Assembly (NCBI RefSeq): GCF_004804315.1
Contig: NZ_SRXX01000024.1
Span: 1-42,930 of the forward strand
DNA from: Flagellimonas onchidii
GTDB lineage: Bacteria; Bacteroidota; Bacteroidia; Flavobacteriales; Flavobacteriaceae
Reading direction: 5' to 3'
Length of the DNA: 42,930 nt
The notes below the pieces were generated by a model. It was not told the DNA's origin and did not search any database. It was given only the letters and a program-made list of their open reading frames with translations. The position numbers and the translations under genes were made by a program. Shown piece by piece: positions 35,525 to 41,853 of this stretch. The first letter of the stretch is position 1, and the number at the start of each line of letters is the position of its first letter.

Positions 35525-37051
35525 CTATTTTACAAAAACCGAGAGTACGGCCGATTCTTCAGCTCCCTCGGTAAGTTCAAGTGCTATAGGTTCTGTATTT
35601 TTCCAAACACTCGCTTTGGGAATCGCTCCTTCGTATACACTTCCTCCTACATAAACATCCCCATCATAAATGTATACCGAAGATGCTGCTGACCCAATGC
35701 CATATTCAGTAGGAGAGGCATTTTTCCAAACAACAGCTTGGTCTTCATCCTCCGTATTTCCATATACTATACCCGCAACATAAACATCTTCTTCCTTCAC
35801 AAATATGGAATAGGCCTCAGAATCCATAACATCATCCGTTAAATCAATGACTTGTCCATTTATCCATATTTTGGCCACACTATTTTCATTTTCTCCTTCT
35901 TCATAACCTGCTATGTATATATCAGAGCCGTTGGCATATAATGCTTGAGCCCGCCCGTGATACAACCCTTCGGTCAAATCTTCTTGAACCATATCTCTCC
36001 ATAATTTTGGTGTACCATTTTCCTGTTGCTCACTTTCTTCAAATCCGGCAGTATATACTCCCGTTTCGTTTACAGAGATTCCATATGCTTGAGATCCTAC
36101 CCCACCATCCATTAGTGAAGCATACGTTTCCCCATTTTTCCAAATTTTAGCTATGGCAATCTCATCTTCGTCAGTTTCGCTACCTGCTACATACACATCT
36201 CCATTATATACATAAATGGAATGGGCATTGCCATAATTGCTTGGGTCAGACAATGTATATAATAGTTCTCCGTTTTTCCATACTTTGGCCGAAGGGAGCT
36301 CATTGTCGTTTTCTTCAATACCGCTTACATAGATATCCATACCGTCAACAAACACAGATGTTGCACCTGCAAATTTGGTGTCATCGGTAAGACTTGTAGC
36401 CACACCATTTTTCCAAAATTTAGCGACTGACGTGCCATTGACTTCTTCATATCCTACGGCAAACACACTTGGACTTACTTTTACAATACAATTTGTGCTT
36501 ACCTCTTCGCTTATAAAAGCAGTAACATGGGCGCTTCCTTCTGCTACGCCAGTAATTTTTCCGTTGTCATCCACTATGGCGATACTTTCATCATCTGAGC
36601 TCCAAACAATATCTTCAACATTTACGTTTCCTGTAATGGAAACTTCGAGGGTTTCACTGTCCAAGGTAAATAGCTCCACGGTATTTTTATTTAAGGAAAT
36701 ACCAGCATGGTCAGTACTTTCAGTAACCGTAAACGTTCCGGCAGTATCTGTCTTGCCATCCACCGTTACACTTATGGCTCCCGTAATGGCCCCTTCGGGC
36801 ACTGTGATAAAGATCTCGGTCTCTTTGGCGCTGGTCACCGTGGCAACCGTGTTTCCAATTTTTACGGTATTGTCCGCTGCTGTGCTGCTAAAGTTTTTCC
36901 CTGTTATCCAGATAGTTTCACCAACCGGGCCTTCGGTAGGACTAAAGCTTGTAATGTCGGGGGCGTTTTCAGGATTGGCCGGATCTTCATCCTTGCTACA
37001 CGAAAAAACCAATAAACAAAATGCTATTGGCAAAAGCATTATTTTTTTCAT
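35525..37051 (-). CDS. IPT/TIG + Big2 + repeat-propeller lipoprotein
   Basis: The 508-residue protein has a lipoprotein signal (LVFSC-SK, C18). Residues about 32-110 form an IPT/TIG domain (GPVGETIWITGKNF, NTVKIGNTVATV), and 115-195 a bacterial Ig-like Big2 domain (VWSSDDESIAIVDDNGKITGVAEG). Residues 200-508 hold about seven repeats of 40-50 residues with the pattern D-(I/V)-YV-(A/S)-G-x-E-x-x-x-x-x-x-AK-(V/I)-WKNG, a propeller-like fold. The two smaller upstream genes encode only the TIG module and only a Big2 module. A paired direct-repeat operator lies 62-91 bases upstream of the start. Function unknown; surface binding likely. Confidence 0.82.
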   Translation of the reverse strand: MKKIMLLPIAFCLLVFSCSKDEDPANPENAPDITSFSPTEGPVGETIWITGKNFSSTAADNTVKIGNTVATVTSAKETEIFITVPEGAITGAISVTVDGKTDTAGTFTVTESTDHAGISLNKNTVELFTLDSETLEVSITGNVNVEDIVWSSDDESIAIVDDNGKITGVAEGSAHVTAFISEEVSTNCIVKVSPSVFAVGYEEVNGTSVAKFWKNGVATSLTDDTKFAGATSVFVDGMDIYVSGIEENDNELPSAKVWKNGELLYTLSDPSNYGNAHSIYVYNGDVYVAGSETDEDEIAIAKIWKNGETYASLMDGGVGSQAYGISVNETGVYTAGFEESEQQENGTPKLWRDMVQEDLTEGLYHGRAQALYANGSDIYIAGYEEGENENSVAKIWINGQVIDLTDDVMDSEAYSIFVKEEDVYVAGIVYGNTEDEDQAVVWKNASPTEYGIGSAASSVYIYDGDVYVGGSVYEGAIPKASVWKNTEPIALELTEGAEESAVLSVFVK

Positions 37052-37112
37052 GACTTAAGATTTGTGGTTAAACCCCAAAGGAAAAACCAAAAAAGCTATT
37101 GAGACCCAGTCA

Positions 37113-37142
37113 ATTGACGGATGCCCCTTTTGGATTGACGGA
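37113..37142 (-). promoter_or_regulatory. Paired direct-repeat operator A (LytTR-like) before the TIG/Big2 lipoprotein gene
   Basis: ATTGACGGA occurs at 37113-37121 and again at 37134-37142, exactly 21 bases apart (12-base spacer). Its complement TCCGTCAAT matches eight of nine positions of the LytTR-type consensus [TA][AC][CA]GTTN[AG][TG], which also occurs as 9-base direct repeats with about 12 bases between. It lies 62-91 bases upstream of the 35525-37051 start codon. Confidence 0.6.
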
Positions 37143-37188
37143 TAGATAAAATACAATCATACACTGTCAGTCGGAGGAGTGTAGAAAA

Positions 37189-37213
37189 GTAAAACCCTGA
37201 CCATCGAATCAGG
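37189..37213 (-). terminator. Terminator downstream of the truncated TIG gene
   Basis: AACCCTGA (37192-37199) and TCAGGGTT (37209-37216) form an eight-base stem. Read on the minus strand the hairpin is followed by a T-rich run. It ends the 37257-37622 transcript. Confidence 0.65.
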
Positions 37214-37256
37214 GTTCATATTTTTCGAACCCTCAACCTTGAAAGGGTCTATGCAT

Positions 37257-37622
37257 TTATTTAAGGATATTCCAGAGTGAGTTGCTTTCAATAACAGTAA
37301 AGGTCTCAGCTGTATCCGTTTTACCGTCAACGGTGATGCTTATTGGTCCGGTGGTGGCCCCTTCGGGCACGGTGATAAAGATTTCGGTCCCTTTGGCGCT
37401 CTTCACCGTGGCAACGGTATTTCCAATCTTTACGATATTGTCGGTTACAGTACTGCCGAAGTTCTTGCCCATTATCCAGACAGTTTCCCCAACTCGACCT
37501 TCCAGTGGACGGAAGATTATAATCTCTGGCTTTGCTACTACCAGTTCTATTGGGGTGTTATCTTTTCCGCAAGAAAAAATCAATAAGCAAAATGCTATTG
37601 GCAAAAGCAATATTTTTTTCAT
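37257..37622 (-). pseudogene. Truncated, frameshifted paralogue of the TIG/Big2 lipoprotein gene
   Basis: The 121-residue frame begins with nearly the same lipoprotein signal (MKKILLLPIAFCLLIFSC) and a TIG domain about 80% identical to residues 1-112 of the 35525-37051 protein. After residue 112 the DNA still aligns with the larger gene through CCTTAAATAAA, but two bases are missing. The frame therefore shifts and a TAA appears where the larger gene reads Leu-Asn-Lys. The Big2 and propeller parts are gone. Upstream DNA, including operator B, is also duplicated. The short product could still be exported as a one-domain lipoprotein, so it may not be dead. Confidence 0.75.
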
Positions 37623-37682
37623 GACTTAAGTTTGTGGTTAAACCCCAAAGGAATATCTAAAAACCCCGTTTGGATTAGGTCA

Positions 37683-37712
37683 ATTGACGGATGCCCATTA
37701 TCAATTGACCTA
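37683..37712 (-). promoter_or_regulatory. Paired direct-repeat operator B before the truncated TIG gene
   Basis: ATTGACGGA at 37683-37691 and ATTGACCTA at 37704-37712 keep the 21-base period seen in operators A and C. It lies 61-90 bases upstream of the 37622 start codon. It is probably part of the duplication that made the truncated gene. Confidence 0.6.
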
Positions 37713-37747
37713 TGGGCACTTTGAGGTGATGCGTTTTTGTTTCCCTT

Positions 37748-38110
37748 CTACTGATATCTATGTAAATCTTTTACTTTGTTATTATTGGGTTCAATTACAA
37801 CAGTACAGGTGCCAGATGCCTTTCCAACGGAGGCGGTAAGAGAAACAACTCCCCCTTTAAGAGCTGTTACCTTGCCTTTATCATCTACTGTGGCTATTTG
37901 TGGATCTGAGGATTTCCATACAACGGATCCTGGGTTTCCATTGCCCGTAACCGTTGCGACCAAGATATAGGTGTCGTTGACTTCTAAACCCAAAACAGTG
38001 GTATTTAGAGTAATTAAAGTTGCATTGGGATCTTCGTAATTATCCTCTTTTGCACAACCTAACCATAAAACCATGAGCAATAAAAAGGAGAAGTAGGTGT
38101 TCTTTTTCAT
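37748..38110 (-). CDS. Single-domain Big2 lipoprotein
   Basis: The 120-residue protein has a lipoprotein signal (LWLGC-AK, C19) and one bacterial Ig-like Big2 domain: VVWKSSDPQIATVDDKGKVTALKGG (about 64-88) and SLTASVGKASGTCTVVIEP. Its domain matches the second module of the 35525-37051 protein in type, though the sequences have diverged. The C-terminal tail (NNNKVKDLHRYQ) is unstructured. It diverges from the DUF3078 gene and shares operator C with it. Function unknown. Confidence 0.75.
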   Translation of the reverse strand: MKKNTYFSFLLLMVLWLGCAKEDNYEDPNATLITLNTTVLGLEVNDTYILVATVTGNGNPGSVVWKSSDPQIATVDDKGKVTALKGGVVSLTASVGKASGTCTVVIEPNNNKVKDLHRYQ

Positions 38111-38174
38111 TTTGAATTGATTTGGAAATTTATTCGGGCAAGAACATTAAAAAAGCGCTATGCCAACATGCAGA

Positions 38175-38204
38175 ATTGACGAAACCCTGCTTTCAATTGA
38201 CGGT
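38175..38204. promoter_or_regulatory. Paired direct-repeat operator C in the divergent Big2/DUF3078 intergenic region
   Basis: ATTGACGAA at 38175-38183 and ATTGACGGT at 38196-38204 are 21 bases apart. It lies 65-94 bases upstream of the Big2 start (38110) and 61-90 bases upstream of the DUF3078 start (38265), the same distance as operators A and B from their genes. One site could serve both directions. Confidence 0.6.
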
Positions 38205-38230
38205 TGGCGTTTTTTCACAGTGACATTTTT

Positions 38231-38238
38231 TATTTTTG
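38231..38238 (+). promoter_or_regulatory. -7 element for the DUF3078 gene
   Basis: TATTTTTG fits TAnnTTTG and lies 26 bases before the ATG at 38265. No TTTG stands 19 bases upstream; instead operator C ends 26 bases upstream, as expected if a bound activator replaces the -33 contact. Confidence 0.5.
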
Positions 38239-38264
38239 CGTTTCTAAACACAAAACTCCATACT

Positions 38265-39197
38265 ATGAAAAAACTACTTTTTGCTTCGGCAATGCTCTTG
38301 TGCTCTGTTGCGATATTGGCTCAGACCGAAGAAGAATTAAAAGCCCATATTGCCCCCAAAAAAGACTCCATTGCGGCCATTCAAGGTCGTGTAAATGCCC
38401 TTCAGGCCCAGTTAGACGCCCTTCCGGGCTGGAAAGTGGGTGCTTTTGGAACTATTGGCGGAAGCTTTTCAGGGTTCAACAATTGGTTTTCGCAAGGAAT
38501 TCCTAACAACAGTTCTGGAACCATTGGATTTACAGTAAATGCATTTGCCAACCAACAAGAGGAAAAATTCTTTTGGCGAAACGCCATGAACATCAACCTA
38601 AACTGGGTGAAATTAGATGATAAAGATGACCCCAATGATGAAGACGGTTTTCGAGAGTCAACAGATGTATTCAACATCTCCTCTCTTTATGGTTATAAGT
38701 TAAACGACAAGTTTGCCGTTTCGACCATGGGAGAGTACCGAACCACCATTTTGAGCAATTTTAATGATCCCGGCTATTTAGATGTTGGTGTTGGTGGTAC
38801 CTGGACGCCCATTACAGATTTAGTAGTTGTCATACATCCGCTGAACTATAATTTTGTGTTTAGTAATGAGGATACGATTTTTAATTCTTCGCTTGGTGCA
38901 AAGATTGTTGCGGATTATACCAAGCAAATTGGTGCGGTAAGCTTTAAGAGCAACTTGTCAATGTTCCAAAGCTATGAAAGTGGAGATTTGAGCAACTGGA
39001 CATGGACCAATTCCTTTGCTTACACCTTATGGAAGGTCATCGGTGTTGGATTTGATTTTGGACTGCGTAACAACAAGCAAGAAACGCTCAATTATGTCGT
39101 GAACAATGCCCCCAATCCAGATCCAAATGCTACTTTCGATACCATCGATAACGAGTTGCAGACGTATTGGACTTTGGGGTTGAGTTATTCGTTCTAA
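38265..39197 (+). CDS. DUF3078 outer-membrane-type beta-barrel protein
   Basis: From ATG 38265 the product is 310 residues with a signal peptide (MKKLLFASAMLLCSVAILA-Q). The frame is open to 38160, but that stretch contains operator C and the -7 element, so the later start is used. A short coiled segment (about 21-50) is followed by amphipathic strands of a barrel, GWKVGAFGTIGGSFSGFNNWFSQG being the family signature, and a terminal aromatic residue (WTLGLSYSF) typical of BAM-inserted outer-membrane proteins. DUF3078 has no assigned function. It ends at a strong terminator. Confidence 0.87.
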   Translation: MKKLLFASAMLLCSVAILAQTEEELKAHIAPKKDSIAAIQGRVNALQAQLDALPGWKVGAFGTIGGSFSGFNNWFSQGIPNNSSGTIGFTVNAFANQQEEKFFWRNAMNINLNWVKLDDKDDPNDEDGFRESTDVFNISSLYGYKLNDKFAVSTMGEYRTTILSNFNDPGYLDVGVGGTWTPITDLVVVIHPLNYNFVFSNEDTIFNSSLGAKIVADYTKQIGAVSFKSNLSMFQSYESGDLSNWTWTNSFAYTLWKVIGVGFDFGLRNNKQETLNYVVNNAPNPDPNATFDTIDNELQTYWTLGLSYSF

Positions 39198-39216
39198 AAA
39201 TTACCATTCAAAAAAT

Positions 39217-39246
39217 AAAAAAGCCCCGGAATTCCGGGGCTTTTTT
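39217..39246 (+). terminator. Strong palindromic terminator after the DUF3078 gene
   Basis: AGCCCCGG (39222-39229) pairs with CCGGGGCT around AATT; A-runs and T-runs flank both sides, giving a near-perfect 30-base palindrome. It probably works for both strands. The rest of the convergent spacer, 39247-39466, shows nothing recognisable. Confidence 0.9.
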
Positions 39247-39466
39247 ATGGGGTTAAATACGAAATTTGGGGTGTATTCAAAACCAAGTTATAAGTAGGTT
39301 AAGTTTATAGTGACTTGGCCGTAACACTTTCGTTTAAAAACAATATGAAAGTAGTTTTTCTGTGGTTAGAGCCTAAATTTTTGTTGTGAACGGTCAAAAA
39401 GTTGTGGTAGAAATTGTTAACGATTGTATTTCATCGGAAAACCAAAACACATCGTCTAAAGCGCTT

Positions 39467-40678
39467 TTAATAACCATCTAGGTTTTCTGGATACAAAAAG
39501 TTGTTGTACGGAAACCGGGTCACATGAATATCCCGGACTTCGCTGTATACACGCTCCCTAAAATCATCTAAATTTTCTTTGTTCAGTGCCGAAATAAATA
39601 GTGCCCTGTCACCTATTTTATTGTACCAGGTTTTCTTCCATTCATCCAAAGTAAAATGCGCTTCCGTTTTTTCCGTTACCAAATCATCTTCATCTATGGT
39701 TTCAGGTTGGTACTGATCAATTTTATTGAAGACCATAATGGTCTTTTTATCCGCGCTTTTGATCTCGTCCAAAATTTGGTTCACTGAAGCGATGTGTTCC
39801 TCGAAATTAGGGTGCGATATATCCACCACATGCAACAACAGGTCCGCCTCACGGACCTCATCCAAAGTACTTTTAAAACTTTCTACCAATTGTGTGGGTA
39901 GTTTTCGGATAAATCCTACCGTATCACTTAACAAAAAGGGAAGGTTTCCTATCACAACTTTGCGAACCGTGGTATCCAAAGTCGCAAAGAGTTTGTTCTC
40001 GGCAAAAACGTCGCTCTTGCTAATGACATTCATTAAGGTGGATTTACCAACATTCGTGTATCCAACTAAAGCGACCCTTACCAAAGCCCCTCGGTTACCT
40101 CGCTGGGTTTCCATCTGGCGGTCAATTTTGGTAAGTTTCTTTTTTAAAAGGGCAATTCGGTCACGAACAATACGTCTATCCGTTTCAATCTCGGTTTCCC
40201 CTGGTCCCCTCATCCCAATACCACCACGTTGTCGTTCCAAGTGCGTCCAAAGACCTGTCAATCGAGGTAAAAGATATTCGTATTGGGCGAGTTCTACCTG
40301 GGTACGGGCATAACTGGTCTTGGCCCGTTGGGCAAAAATGTCCAGAATCAAACTGGTTCGGTCCAAAATTTTGCACTTGAGGATTTTTTCGATATTGTTC
40401 TGCTGTGCGGGTGAAAGTTCGTCATCAAAAATCACCGAACCGATTTCATTGCTCTTCACAAACCTTTCCACTTCCTCCATCTTACCGCTTCCAATATAGG
40501 TTTTTGGGTTGGGTACATCCATACGTTGCATAAAACGATTGGTAACCTCACCACCCGCGGTGTAGGTAAGAAACTCCAATTCGTCCAAATACTCCTTTAC
40601 CTTATGCTCATCCTGCTCACGGTTGATTACCCCGATAAGCACCGCCTTTTCATAATTGGTGACCTTCTTTTCTAACAT
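39467..40678 (-). CDS. hflX: GTPase HflX
   Basis: The 403-residue protein has the HflX N-terminal domain (TYIGSGKMEEV, about 60-70), a helical linker with RLTGLWTHLERQRGGIGMRGPGE (about 139-161), and a GTPase domain: G1 GYTNVGKST (206-214), G3 DTVGF (252-256) and G4 NKID (318-321). HflX binds the 50S subunit and splits stalled or stressed ribosomes. It is monocistronic and divergent from the EEP hydrolase gene, with only 28 bases between the two annotated starts. Confidence 0.95.
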   Translation of the reverse strand: MLEKKVTNYEKAVLIGVINREQDEHKVKEYLDELEFLTYTAGGEVTNRFMQRMDVPNPKTYIGSGKMEEVERFVKSNEIGSVIFDDELSPAQQNNIEKILKCKILDRTSLILDIFAQRAKTSYARTQVELAQYEYLLPRLTGLWTHLERQRGGIGMRGPGETEIETDRRIVRDRIALLKKKLTKIDRQMETQRGNRGALVRVALVGYTNVGKSTLMNVISKSDVFAENKLFATLDTTVRKVVIGNLPFLLSDTVGFIRKLPTQLVESFKSTLDEVREADLLLHVVDISHPNFEEHIASVNQILDEIKSADKKTIMVFNKIDQYQPETIDEDDLVTEKTEAHFTLDEWKKTWYNKIGDRALFISALNKENLDDFRERVYSEVRDIHVTRFPYNNFLYPENLDGY

Positions 40679-40694
40679 TGAATCAAATAAAATG

Positions 40695-40702
40695 CAAATC
40701 TA
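40695..40702 (-). promoter_or_regulatory. -7 element for hflX
   Basis: On the minus strand TAGATTTG (40702-40695) fits TAnnTTTG, 16 bases before the start codon. No -33 motif was found at the right spacing. Confidence 0.4.
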
Positions 40703-40706
40703 ATCA

Positions 40707-41717
40707 ATGTTTACGAAGCGGTTTTGTACATTGGATTTTTATACCTTTAGAAATACACTAAACCATTTTACATTGAGCATCTTAAAAGACCGGTACACCA
40801 TTGCCTTTTATAACCTTGAGAACTTTTTTGATACCACCAATGACCCATATACCTTGGATGACGACTTTACACCCGAGGGAAGAAAGGCATGGAACGAAAC
40901 CAAATTTGGAAAGAAGGTAAAAAAAATGGCCAAGGCCATTGCACAGATAGGATTGGAAGAAAGCGAGCACCCTCCAGTGCTTATTGGTGTAGCCGAAGTG
41001 GAGAACAAAAAAGTAATCGAGGCTTTATTGGGCGCAAAAACACTTAGAGATGAGGATTATTCCTATGTACATTTTGATTCCCCAGATGAGCGCGGAATCG
41101 ATACCGCCCTGATTTATCACCAAAAGCATTTTAAGGTGTTGGATGCTGAAACCATACCATTGATGATACATGAAGAGGACGGAGACCGGGATTTGACCCG
41201 GGATATTTTATATGTTCATGGGCAATTGCACCAAGAAGAGGTTCATGTTTTTGTGAACCACTGGCCTTCTAGAAGGGATGGTGCAGATGAAACCCAACAC
41301 AAACGAATCAAAGCTGCAGAGACCATCATACAAAAATTGAACACTTTGGAGGTTGAGAATCCCAATTATATTATTATGGGGGATTTTAATGATGATCCAA
41401 ACTCAGAGAGTATCCAACGATTAATGGAAACTGGTTTGTTCATCAACCCGATGCAAAAGTTGTTGTCTCCTGATTCGGGCAGTGCCAACTATAAGGGTGA
41501 ATGGAGTCTGTTTGATCAAATTTTGATTTCCCATAGTTTTCTCAATTATGAAGAAGGCACTCATAGCTTTAAAAAGGCCAATGTGTTTTCACCTCATTTT
41601 CTAAAGGAATGGAAAGGCAAATACAAGGGCAATCCGTTCAGAACTTTTGTTGGGAAAAAGTACTTGGGTGGCTATAGTGATCACTTTCCTGTCTATGTGA
41701 TTTTGAAGGAGAACTAG
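40707..41717 (+). CDS. Endonuclease/exonuclease/phosphatase (EEP) family hydrolase
   Basis: The 336-residue protein has the EEP core: YTIAFYNLENFFDT (about 30-43, first metal-site Asn/Glu), GVAEVENKKVI (about 93-103), FVNHWPSRRDG, IIMGDFNDDPNSE (GDFND motif) and a final YSDHFPVYV. Such metal-dependent enzymes cleave phosphodiesters of nucleic acids or phospholipids; the substrate is not evident. There is no signal peptide. The first 22 residues look non-conserved and the ATG is only 28 bases from hflX; a TTG at 40773 just before the EEP core, preceded by a possible -7 element (TACCTTTA, 40742-40749), may be the real start. Confidence 0.85.
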   Translation: MFTKRFCTLDFYTFRNTLNHFTLSILKDRYTIAFYNLENFFDTTNDPYTLDDDFTPEGRKAWNETKFGKKVKKMAKAIAQIGLEESEHPPVLIGVAEVENKKVIEALLGAKTLRDEDYSYVHFDSPDERGIDTALIYHQKHFKVLDAETIPLMIHEEDGDRDLTRDILYVHGQLHQEEVHVFVNHWPSRRDGADETQHKRIKAAETIIQKLNTLEVENPNYIIMGDFNDDPNSESIQRLMETGLFINPMQKLLSPDSGSANYKGEWSLFDQILISHSFLNYEEGTHSFKKANVFSPHFLKEWKGKYKGNPFRTFVGKKYLGGYSDHFPVYVILKEN

Positions 41718-41728
41718 TGTTCTTTTTT

Positions 41729-41781
41729 GGACATCAGACATCAGACGACTGACTTCTGACTGCTGAGGTCTGACCACTGAT
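41729..41781 (+). repeat. CTGA-word repeat block after the EEP hydrolase gene
   Basis: ACATCAGACATCAGACGACTG, ACTTCTGACTGCTGAGG and TCTGACCACTGA follow each other. It is the same word family as the blocks around sufD and the second four-helix-bundle gene, here between convergent genes and with no such gene nearby. Confidence 0.7.
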
Positions 41782-41790
41782 TTGAATAAA

Positions 41791-41826
41791 AAGAAACACC
41801 GCAAACCCAAGCCTACGGTGCTTTTA
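41791..41826 (-). terminator. Terminator for the right surface-protein gene
   Basis: CACCG (41797-41801) pairs with CGGTG (41816-41820); on the minus strand the hairpin is followed by TTTCTTTTT. The loop sequence is shared with 1036-1056, downstream of the left paralogue, where the stem has decayed. Confidence 0.7.
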
Positions 41827-41853
41827 TTATAATGATTTTCCGAGCTGTAATTA

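Noticed and set aside
36375..37058. Long plus-strand open frame antisense to the TIG/Big2 lipoprotein gene
   Set aside because: It is a stop-poor shadow of a gene with clear domains on the minus strand; the translated product is a low-complexity Ser/Val/Thr sequence.
39726..40313. Plus-strand open frame across hflX
   Set aside because: Shadow of the GTPase domain region of hflX; no recognisable features.
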